Shown here: positions 13,035 to 23,826 of the stretch, in pieces | Position numbering within the stretch: the first letter of the stretch is position 1 | How the letters are laid out: each line of letters begins with the position of its first letter | Source of the DNA: Megachile rotundata | Taxonomy: Eukaryota; Arthropoda; Insecta; Hymenoptera; Megachilidae | Direction: 5' to 3' | NCBI RefSeq assembly: GCF_050947335.1 | Contig: NW_027474076.1 | Coordinates: 28,858-92,857, forward strand | Length of the DNA stretch: 64,000 nucleotides | Translations under genes and position numbers: made by a program | Notes under the pieces: generated by a model | What the model saw: only the letters and a program-made list of their open reading frames with translations | The model's database searches: none | Told to the model about the DNA's origin: nothing

Positions 13035-14943
13035 TTATGTGATCGATAGGACGACAATCACTATACTTATTACTCTTAACATTATCAATCTAACTCATAT
13101 TATCAGCCATATTATGCTTATATGATCGATAGAACTACAATTACTATACTTATTACTCTTATTATTATAAATCTAACTCATATTCTTAACCATATTATGC
13201 ACACAGGATTGATAGAACTACAATTCCTATACTCATTACTCTTATTATTATCAATCTAACTCATATTATTAGCCATATTATGCTTATGTGATCGATAGAA
13301 CGACAATCACTATACTTATTACTCTTATTGTTATCAATATAACTCATATTATTAGCCATATTATGCTTATATGATCGCTAGAACGACAATTACTATACTC
13401 ATTACTCTTATTATTATCAATCTAACTCATATTATTAGCCATATTATGCTTATATGATCGATAGAACGACAATTACTATACCCATTACTCTTATTATTAT
13501 CAATATAACTCATATTATTAGCCATATTATGCTTATATGATCGCTAGAACGACAATTACTATACTCATTACTCTTATTATTATCAATCTAACTCATATTA
13601 TTAGCCATATTATGCTTATATGATCGATAGAACGACAATTACTATACCCATTACTCTTATTATTATCAATCTAACTCATATTATTAGCCATATTATGCTT
13701 ATATGATCGATAGAACGACAATTACTATACTAATTCCTCTTATTATTATCAATCTAACTCATATTATTAGCCATATTATGCTTATATGATCGATAGAACG
13801 ACAATTACTATACACATTACTATTATTATTGTCAATCTAACTCATATTATTAGCCATATTATGCTTACATGATCGACAGAACGACAATTCCTATATTTAT
13901 TACACTCACTATTATCAATCTAATTCATATTATTAACCATATTATGCAGACGTGATCAATAGAACGACAATTACTCTACTCATTTCTCTTATTATTATCA
14001 ATCTAACTCATATTATTAGCCATATTATGCTTATATGATCGATAGAACGACAATTACTATACTTATTCCTCTTATTATTATCAATCTAACTCGTATTATT
14101 AGCCATATTATGCTTATATGATCGATAGAACGACAATTACTGTACCCATTACTCTTATTATTATCAATCTAACTCATATTATTAGCCATATTATGCTTAT
14201 ATGATCGATAGAACGACAATTACTATACTTATTCCTCTTATTATTATCAATCTAACTCATATTATTAGCCATATTATGCTTATGTGATCGATAGAACGAC
14301 AATTACTATACTTATTACTCTCATTATTATCAATCTAACTCATATTATTAGCCATATTATGCTTATATGATCGATAGAACTACAATTACTATACTTATTA
14401 CTCTTATTATTATAAATCTAACTCATACTCTTAACCATATTATGCACATAGGATTGATAGAACTACAATTACTATACTCATTACTCTTATTATTATCAAT
14501 CTAACTCATATTGTTAGCCATATTATGCTTATATGATCGACAGAACGACAACTCCTATACTTATTACACTCACAATTATCAATGTAACTCATATTATTAA
14601 CCATATTATGCAGACATGATCAATAGAACGACAATTACTATACTCATTACTCTTATTATTATCAGTCTAACTCATATTATTAACCATATTATGCAGATAT
14701 GATCGATAGAACTACAATTTCTATACTCATTACTCTTATTATTATCAATCTAACTCATATTGTTAGCCATATTATGCTTATATGATCGATAGAACGACAA
14801 TTACTATACTCATTACTCTTATTATTATCAATCTAACTCATATTATTAGCCATATTATGCTTATATGATCGATAGAACGACAATTACTATACCCATTACT
14901 CTTATTATTATCAATCTAACTCATATTATTAGCCATATTATGC
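13035..14943. repeat. Block P, copy 1 (23 monomers)
   Basis: It opens with P ('gataggacg'), E, and an F variant starting 'acacagg' that occurs only here (13,201) and at 17,519. N, two 'cgctagaacg' copies, B, C with 'ctaattcctc', a 'tacacatt' copy with 'attgtcaatc', G' with 'aattcat', H with 'agacgtg' and C with 'ctcgtatt' follow. The same order occurs from 17,352. After the 'ctcgtatt' copy this version goes directly to B with 'ctgtaccc' (14,114), whereas the second copy has three monomers more (M, N and B, 249 bp). The block ends with D-E-F-G-H-I-A-B, the first eight monomers of the 12-monomer HOR. Confidence 0.85.
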
Positions 14944-15026
14944 TTATATGATCGACAGAACGACAACTCCTATACTTATTACACTCACTATTATCAATCT
15001 AACTCATATTGTTAGCCATATTATGC
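14944..15026. repeat. Hybrid monomer, G-type front and I-type end
   Basis: The first two-thirds ('cgacagaacgacaactcc', 'attacactcac') is type G, but the end reads 'attgttagcc', which belongs to I, and the next monomer is A. In the complete 12-monomer HOR the order at this point is G, H, I, A. A crossover between G and I within one monomer, removing 166 bp, explains it. It marks the boundary between block P and the second copy of the 28-monomer block. Confidence 0.8.
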
Positions 15027-15690
15027 TTATATGATCGATAGAACGACAATTACTATACTCATTACTCTTATTATTATCAATCTAACTCATATTATTAGCC
15101 ATATTATGCTTATATGATCGATAGAACGACAATTACTATACCCATTACTCTTATTATTATCAATCTAACTCATATTATTAGCCATATTATGCTTACATGA
15201 TCGACAGAACGACAATTCCTATACTTATTACACTCACTATTATCAATCTAACTCATATTATTAACCATATTATGCAGACATGATCAATAGAACGACAATT
15301 ACTATACTCATTTCTCTTATTATTACCAATCTAACTCATATTATTAGCCATATTGTGATTATGCGATCGATAGAACGACAATTACTATACTTATTACTCT
15401 TATTATTATCAATATAACTCATATTATTAGCCACATTATGCTTATATGATCGATAGACCGACAAATACTATACTTATTACTCTTAATATTATCAATCTAA
15501 CTCATATTACTAGCCATATTATGCATATGTGATCGATAGAACGACAATTACTATAAATATTGCTCTTATTATTATCAATCTAACTCATATTATTAGCCAT
15601 ATTATGCTTATGTGATCGATAGAACGACAATTACTATACTTATTATTCTTATTTTTATCAATCTAACTCATATTATTATCCATATTATGC

Positions 15691-15774
15691 TTATATGATC
15701 GCTAGACCGACAAATAATATACTTATTAATCTTAATATTATCAAACATAACTCATATTATTAACCATATTATGC
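15691..15774. repeat. 84-bp monomer, variant O
   Basis: Counterpart of the copy at 8,302, with the same 'caaacataac' insertion and the same unusual left neighbour ('ttattattcttattttt'). Confidence 0.9.
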
Positions 15775-16189
15775 AGATATGATCGATAGAACTACAATTT
15801 CTATACTCATTACTCTTATTATTATCAATCTAACTCATATTATTAGCCATATTATACTTATATGATCGATAGAACGACAATTACTATACCCATTACTCTT
15901 ATTATTATCAATCTAACTCATATTATTAGCCATATTATGCTTATATGATCGATAGCACGACAATTACTATACTTATTACACTCACTATTATCAATCAAAC
16001 TCATATTATTAGCCATATTATGCTTAAGTGATCGATAGAACGACAATTACTATACTTATTACTCTTATTATTATCAATCTAACTCATATTATTAGGCATA
16101 TTATGCTTATATGATCGATAGAACGACAATTACTATACTCATTACTCTTATTATTATCAATCTAACTCATATTATTAGCCATATTATGC

Positions 16190-16271
16190 TTATATGATCG
16201 ATAAACGACAATTACTATACTTATTATTCTTATTTTTATCAATCTAACTCATATTATTATCCATATTATGC
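16190..16271. repeat. 82-bp monomer with a one-base deletion
   Basis: The copy reads 'gataaacgac' where its duplicate at about 8,811 reads 'gataaaacgac' and the consensus 'gatagaacgac'. The G-to-A change is shared by both duplicates and so came before the duplication; the base loss is private to this copy. Confidence 0.88.
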
Positions 16272-17018
16272 TTCTTTGATCGATAGAACGACAATTACTA
16301 TACTCATTACTCTTATTATTATCAATCTAACTCATATTATTAACCATATTATGCTTATATGATCGATAGAACTGCAATTACTATTCCTATTACACTCACT
16401 GTTATCAATCTAACTCATATTATTAACCATATTATGCAAATATGATCGACAGAACGACAATTACTATACTTATTACACTCACTATTATCAATCTAACGCA
16501 TATTATTAACCATATTATGCTTATATGATCGATAGAACGACAATTACTATACTTATTACACTTATTACTATCAATCTAACTCATATTATTAGCTATATTA
16601 TGCTTATATGATCGATAGAACGACAATTACTATACTCATTACTCTTATTAATATCAATCTAACTCATATTATTAGCCATATTGTGATTATGCGATCGATA
16701 GAACGACAATTACTATACTTATTACTCTTATTATTATCAATATAACTCATATTATTAGCCACATTATGCTTATATGATCGATAGACCGACAAATACTATA
16801 CTTATTACTCTTAATATTATCAATCTAACTCATATTACTAGCCATATTATGCATATGTGATCGATAGAACGACAATTACTATAAATATTGCTCTTATTAT
16901 TATCAATCTAACTCATATTATTAGCCATATTATGCTCATGTGATCGATAGAACGACAATCACTATACTTGTTACTCTTATTATTATCAATATAACTGATA
17001 TTAATAGCCATATTATGC

Positions 17019-17102
17019 TTATATGATCGCTAGACCGACAAATAATATACTTATTAATCTTAATATTATCAAACATAACTCATATTATTAACCATATTAT
17101 GC
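17019..17102. repeat. 84-bp monomer, variant O
   Basis: Counterpart of the copy at 9,631, in the second copy of the 28-monomer block, with the 'caaacataac' insertion and followed by I. Confidence 0.9.
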
Positions 17103-17434
17103 AGATATGATCGATAGAACTACAATTTCTATACTCATTACTCTTATTATTATCAATCTAACTCATATTGTTAGCCATATTATGCTTATATGATCGATAG
17201 AACGACAATTACTATACTCATTACTCTTATTATTATCAATCTAACTCATATTATTAGCCATATTGTGCTTATATGATCGATAGAACGACAATTACTATAC
17301 TCATTACTATTATTATTATCAATCTAACTCATATTATTAGCCATATTGTGTTTATGTGATCGATAGGACGACAATCACTATACTTATTACTCTTAATATT
17401 ATCAATCTAACTCATATTATCAGCCATATTATGC

Positions 17435-17518
17435 TTATATGATCGATAGAACTACAATTACTATACTTATTACTCTTAATTATTATAAATCTAACTCATA
17501 TTCTTAACCATATTATGC
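17435..17518. repeat. 84-bp monomer with an independent one-base insertion
   Basis: This E copy reads 'cttaattattataaatc' where other E copies read 'cttattattataaatc'. The extra base is in a different place from the O-type insertion, and the duplicate at 13,118 lacks it, so it arose after the block P duplication. Confidence 0.9.
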
Positions 17519-18099
17519 ACACAGGATTGATAGAACTACAATTCCTATACTCATTACTCTTATTATTATCAATCTAACTCATATTATTAGCCATATTATG
17601 CTTATGTGATCGATAGAACGACAATCACTATACTTATTACTCTTATTGTTATCAATATAACTCATATTATTAGCCATATTATGCTTATATGATCGCTAGA
17701 ACGACAATTACTATACTCATTACTCTTATTATTATCAATCTAACTCATATTATTAGCCATATTATGCTTATATGATCGCTAGAACGACAATTACTAAACT
17801 CATTACTCTTATTATTATCAATCTAACTCATATTATTAGCCATATTATGCTTATATGATCGATAGAACGACAATTACTATACCCATTACTCTTATTATTA
17901 TCAATCTAACTCATATTATTAGCCATATTATGCTTATATGATCGATAGAACGACAATTACTATACCCATTACTCTTATTATTATCAATCTAACTCATATT
18001 ATTAGCCATATTATGCTTATATGATCGATAGAACGACAATTACTATACTAATTCCTCTTATTATTATCAATCTAACTCATATTATTAGCCATATTATGC

Positions 18100-18680
18100 T
18101 TATATGATCGATAGAACGACAATTACTATACACATTACTATTATTATTGTCAATCTAACTCATATTATTAGCCATATTATGCTTACATGATCGACAGAAC
18201 GACAATTCCTATATTTATTACACTCACTATTATCAATCTAATTCATATTATTAACCATATTATGCAGACGTGATCAATAGAACGACAATTACTCTACTCA
18301 TTTCTCTTATTATTATCAATCTAACTCATATTATTAGCCATATTATGCTTATATGATCGATAGAACGATAATTACTATACTTATTCCTCTTATTATTATC
18401 AATCTAACTCGTATTATTAGGCATATTATGCATATGTGATCGATAGAACGACAATTACTATAAATATTGCTCTTATTATTATCAATCTAACTCATATTAT
18501 TAGCCATATTATGCTTATGTGATCGATAGAACGACAATCACTATACTTATTACTCTTATTATTATCAATATAACTCATATTATTAGCCATATTAAGCTTA
18601 TATGATCGATAGAACGACAATTACTATACCCATTACTCTTATTATTATCAATCTAACTCATATTATTAGCCATATTATGC
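18100..18680. repeat. Seven-monomer segment recurring at 40,426
   Basis: The order is the 'tacacatt'/'attgtcaatc' copy, G' with 'taattcat', H with 'agacgtg', C with 'ctcgtatt' and 'ttaggcat', M, N and B preceded by 'attaagc'. All of these uncommon features recur at 40,426-41,006, 269 monomers away after allowing for the one-base deletion at 27,562. It shows that block P sequence was copied over more than 22 kb. Small differences include 'gaacgataatt' here and 'gaatgacaatt' and 'gccacatt' in the other copy. Confidence 0.85.
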
Positions 18681-18846
18681 TTATATGATCGATAGAACGA
18701 CAATTACTGTACCCATTACTCTTATTATTATCAATCTAACTCATATTATTAGCCATATTATGCTTATATGATCGATAGAACGACAATTACTATACTTATT
18801 CCTCTTATTATTATCAATCTAACTCATATTATTAGCCATATTATGC

Positions 18847-21834
18847 TTATGTGATCGATAGAACGACAATTACTATACTTATTACTCTCATTATTATCAA
18901 TCTAACTCATATTATTAGCCATATTATGCTTATATGATCGATAGAACTACAATTACTATACTTATTACTCTTATTATTATAAATCTAACTCATACTCTTA
19001 ACCATATTATGCACATAGGATTGATAGAACTACAATTACTATACTCATTACTCTTATTATTATCAATCTAACTCATATTGTTAGCCATATTATGCTTATA
19101 TGATCGACAGAACGACAACTCCTATACTTATTACACTCACAATTATCAATGTAACTCATATTATTAACCATATTATGCAGACATGATCAATAGAACGACA
19201 ATTACTATACTCATTACTCTTATTATTATCAGTCTAACTCATATTATTAACCATATTATGCAGATATGATCGATAGAACTACAATTTCTATACTCATTAC
19301 TCTTATTATTATCAATCTAACTCATATTGTTAGCCATATTATGCTTATATGATCGATAGAACGACAATTACTATACTCATTACTCTTATTATTATCAATC
19401 TAACTCATATTATTAGCCATATTATGCTTATATGATCGATAGAACGACAATTACTATACCCATTACTCTTATTATTATCAATCTAACTCATATTATTAGC
19501 CATATTATGCTTATATGATCGACAGAACGACAACTCCTATACTTATTACACTCACAATTATCAATCTAACTCATATTATTAACCATATTATGCAGACATG
19601 ATCAATAGAACGACAATTACTATACTCATTACTCTTATTATTATCAGTCTAACTCATATTATTAACCATATTATGCAGATATGATCGATAGAACTACAAT
19701 TTCTATACTCATTACTCTTATTATTATCAATCTAACTCATATTGTTAGCCATATTATGCTTATATGATCGATAGAACGACAATTACTATACTCATTACTC
19801 TTATTATTATCAATCTAACTCATATTATTAGCCATATTATGCTTATGTGATCGATAGAACGACAATTACTATACTTATTACTCTCATTATTATCAATCTA
19901 ACTCATATTATTAGCCATATTATGCTTATATGATCGATAGAACTACAATTACTATACTTATTACTCTTATTATTATAAATCTAACTCATACTCTTAACCA
20001 TATTATGCACATAGGATTGATAGAACTACAATTACTATACTCATTACTCTTATTATTATCAATCTAACTCATATTGTTAGCCATATTATGCTTATATGAT
20101 CGACAGAACGACAACTCCTATACTTATTACACTCACAATTATCAATGTAACTCATATTATTAACCATATTATGCAGACATGATCAATAGAACGACAATTA
20201 CTATACTCATTACTCTTATTATTATCAGTCTAACTCATATTATTAACCATATTATGCAGATATGATCGATAGAACTACAATTTCTATACTCATTACTCTT
20301 ATTATTATCAATCTAACTCATATTGTTAGCCATATTATGCTTATATGATCGATAGAACGACAATTACTATACTCATTACTCTTATTATTATCAATCTAAC
20401 TCATATTATTAGCCATATTATGCTTATATGATCGATAGAACGACAATTACTATACCCATTACTCTTATTATTATCAATCTAACTCATATTATTAGCCATA
20501 TTATGCTTATATGATCGACAGAACGACAACTCCTATACTTATTACACTCACAATTATCAATCTAACTCATATTATTAACCATATTATGCAGACATGATCA
20601 ATAGAACGACAATTACTATACTCATTACTCTTATTATTATCAGTCTAACTCATATTATTAACCATATTATGCAGATATGATCGATAGAACTACAATTTCT
20701 ATACTCATTACTCTTATTATTATCAATCTAACTCATATTGTTAGCCATATTATGCTTATATGATCGATAGAACGACAATTACTATACTCATTACTCTTAT
20801 TATTATCAATCTAACTCATATTATTAGCCATATTATGCTTATGTGATCGATAGAACGACAATTACTATACTTATTACTCTCATTATTATCAATCTAACTC
20901 ATATTATTAGCCATATTATGCTTATATGATCGATAGAACTACAATTACTATACTTATTACTCTTATTATTATAAATCTAACTCATACTCTTAACCATATT
21001 ATGCACATAGGATTGATAGAACTACAATTACTATACTCATTACTCTTATTATTATCAATCTAACTCATATTGTTAGCCATATTATGCTTATATGATCGAC
21101 AGAACGACAACTCCTATACTTATTACACTCACAATTATCAATGTAACTCATATTATTAACCATATTATGCAGACATGATCAATAGAACGACAATTACTAT
21201 ACTCATTACTCTTATTATTATCAGTCTAACTCATATTATTAACCATATTATGCAGATATGATCGATAGAACTACAATTTCTATACTCATTACTCTTATTA
21301 TTATCAATCTAACTCATATTGTTAGCCATATTATGCTTATATGATCGATAGAACGACAATTACTATACTCATTACTCTTATTATTATCAATCTAACTCAT
21401 ATTATTAGCCATATTATGCTTATATGATCGATAGAACGACAATTACTATACCCATTACTCTTATTATTATCAATCTAACTCATATTATTAGCCATATTAT
21501 GCTTATATGATCGACAGAACGACAACTCCTATACTTATTACACTCACAATTATCAATCTAACTCATATTATTAACCATATTATGCAGACATGATCAATAG
21601 AACGACAATTACTATACTCATTACTCTTATTATTATCAGTCTAACTCATATTATTAACCATATTATGCAGATATGATCGATAGAACTACAATTTCTATAC
21701 TCATTACTCTTATTATTATCAATCTAACTCATATTGTTAGCCATATTATGCTTATATGATCGATAGAACGACAATTACTATACTCATTACTCTTATTATT
21801 ATCAATCTAACTCATATTATTAGCCATATTATGC
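18847..21834. repeat. 12-monomer HOR (996 bp), three tandem copies
   Basis: Copies start at 18,847, 19,843 and 20,839. Each has the order D, E with 'catactctt', F ending 'attgttagcc', G with 'caatgtaac', H with 'cagtc', I, A, B, G, H, I, A. I found no difference between the three by eye. Monomers within a unit differ from one another by several to about fifteen bases, whereas equivalent monomers in adjacent units look identical, which is the defining pattern of a homogenised HOR. The third copy is also the start of the 2,988-bp duplication. Confidence 0.9.
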
Positions 21835-21917
21835 TTATATGATCGACAGAACGACAATTACTATACCCATTACTCTTATTATTATCAATCTAACTCATAT
21901 TATTAGCCATATTGTGC
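21835..21917. repeat. Hybrid monomer, G front and B rear
   Basis: The start ('gatcgacagaacgac') is type G, and the rest ('aattactatacccattac', 'ttagcc') is type B. It is the next monomer after the third 12-mer unit, where D would be expected. Its duplicate at 24,823-24,905 is the same, so the hybrid predates the 2,988-bp duplication. Confidence 0.78.
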
Positions 21918-22747
21918 TTATATGATCGATAGAACGACAATTACTATATTCATTACTATTATTATTATCAATCTAACTCATATTATTAGCCATATTATGC
22001 TTACATGATCGACAGAACGACAATTCCTATACTTATTACACTCACTATTATCAATCTAACTCATATTATTAACCATATTATGCAGACATGATCAATAGAA
22101 CGACAATTACTATACTCATTTCTCTTATTATTATCAATATAACTCATATTATTAGCCATATTATGCTTATATGATCGACAGACCGACAAATACTATACTT
22201 ATTAATCTTAATATTATCAATCTAACTCATATTATTAACCATATTATGCAGATATGATCGATAGAACTACAATTTCTATACTCATTACTGTTATTATTAT
22301 CAATCTAACTCATATTGCTAGCCATATTATGCTTATATGATCGATAGAACGACAATTACTATACTCATTACTCTTATTATTATCAATCTAACTCATATTA
22401 TTAGCCATATTATGCTTATATGATCGATAGAACGACAATTACTATACTCATTACTCCTATTATTATCAATCTAACTCATATAATTAGCCATATTATGCTT
22501 ATATGATCGATAGAACGACAATTACTATACACATTACTATTATTATTGTCAATCTAACTCATATTATTAGCCATATTATGCTTACATGATCGACAGAACG
22601 ACAATTCCTATATTTATTACACTCACTATTATCAATCTAACTCATATTATTAACCATATTATGCAGACGTGATCAATAGAACGACAATTACTCTACTCAT
22701 TTCTCTTATTATTATCAATCTAACTCATATTATTAGCCATATTATGC

Positions 22748-22830
22748 TTATATGATCGATAGAACGACAATTACTATACTTATTACTCTCATTATTATCA
22801 ATCTAACTCATATTATTAGCCATATTATGC
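22748..22830. repeat. Hybrid monomer, C front and D rear
   Basis: It starts 'ttatatg' like C but has 'cttattactctcatt' like D. The related segments at 29,802 and 36,774 have C then D here, so one monomer (83 bp) was lost by a crossover inside the pair. The duplicate at 25,736-25,818 shares it. Confidence 0.75.
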
Positions 22831-23826
22831 TTGTATGATCGATAGAACTACAATTACTATACTCATTACTCTTATTATTATCAATCTAACTCATATTATT
22901 AGCCATATTATGCTTGTATGGTCGATTGAACTACAATTTCTATACTCATTACTCTTATTATTATCAATTTAACTCATATTATTAGCCATATTATGCTTAT
23001 ATGATCGATAGAACGACAGTTACTATACTTATTCCTCTTATTATTATCAATCTAACTCATATTATTAGCCATATTATGCTTATGTGATCGATAGAACGAC
23101 AATTACTATACTTATTACTCTCATTATTATCAATCTAACTCATATTATTAGCCATATTATGCTTGTTTGATCGATAGAACTACAATTACTATACTTATTA
23201 CTCTTATTATTATAAATCTAACTCATATTCTTAACCATATTATGCACATAGGATTGATAGAACTACAATTACTATACTCATTACTCTTATTATTATCAAT
23301 CTAACTCATATTATTAGCCATATTATGCTTATATGATCGATTGAACTACAATTTCTATACTCATTACTCTTATTATTATCAATCTAACTCATATTGTTAG
23401 CCATATTATGCTTATATGATCGATAGAACGACAATTACTATACTCATTACTCTTATTATTATCAATCTAACTCATATTATTAGCCATAGTATGCTTATAT
23501 GTTCGATAGAACGACAATTACTATACTTATTCCTCTTATTATTACCAATCTAACTCATATTATTACGCATATTATGCTTATGTGATCGATAGAACGACAA
23601 TTACTACACTTATTACTCTTATTATTATCAATATAACTCATATTATTAGCCATATTATGCTTATATGATCGATAGACCGACAATTACTATACTAGTTACT
23701 CTTATTATTATCAATTTAACTCATATTATTAGCCATATTATGCTTATATGATCGATAGAACGGCAATTACTATACTTATTCCTCTTATTATTATCCATCT
23801 AACTCATATTATTAGCCATATTATGC

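Larger units (their letters stand above)
15027..17351. repeat. 28-monomer block, copy 2 of a dispersed duplication
   Basis: Second copy of 7,638-9,963, with the same rare markers in the same order: 'gatagcacgac' (about 15,953), 'ttaagtgatc', 'gcttctttgatc' (16,270), 'gaactgcaatt' and 'ctaacgcat'. It is 2,325 bp, one shorter, because of the 82-bp monomer at 16,190. The first monomer starts 'ttatatg' where copy 1 has 'agatatg', and to the left the copies diverge completely, so the breakpoint lies at this monomer. On the right, copy 1 continues into G' and this one into P. Confidence 0.88.
17352..18846. repeat. Block P, copy 2 (18 monomers before the 12-mer HOR)
   Basis: It repeats the monomer order of 13,035 onward, including the private 'acacagg' F copy (17,519) and the 'ctaattcctc' C copy. 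It keeps three monomers (18,432-18,680: M, N, and B preceded by 'attaagc') that copy 1 lacks. The last two monomers, B with 'ctgtaccc' (18,681) and C (18,764), lead straight into the 12-monomer HOR, so that HOR looks like an expansion of the end of block P. 'actaaactc' in the copy at 17,768 is private to it. Confidence 0.85.
20839..23826. repeat. 36-monomer (2,988 bp) tandem duplication, copy 1
   Basis: It starts with the third 12-mer HOR copy and continues through a G/B hybrid (21,835), an 'attgtgc' and 'tatattcatt' copy, G', H, a short O form, I, A and a 'tacacatt' copy to J, C, D, E, F, a 'gattgaac' copy, 'catagtatgc' with 'tgttcgatag', the 'tactacac' copy, 'ctagttactc' and 'gaacggcaatt' with 'atccatc'. 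All recur 2,988 bp later. The only differences I saw are 'attgctagcc' (22,316) against 'attgttagcc', 'ctcttattatt' (22,123) against 'ctcttataatt' (25,111), and 'cctcttatt' (23,033) against 'cctattatt' (26,021). Confidence 0.88.

Noticed and set aside
17435..17518. 84-bp monomer taken as a tenth O-type copy
   Set aside because: The extra base is in 'cttaattatt', the copy is type E, and its duplicate at 13,118 is 83 bp, so it is an independent insertion.
18594..18600. AAGCTT site before the monomer at 18,598 as an insertion scar
   Set aside because: It results from one T-to-A change ('attaagc' for 'attatgc') with no length change, and recurs at 40.92 and 56.03 kb by copying or recurrence.
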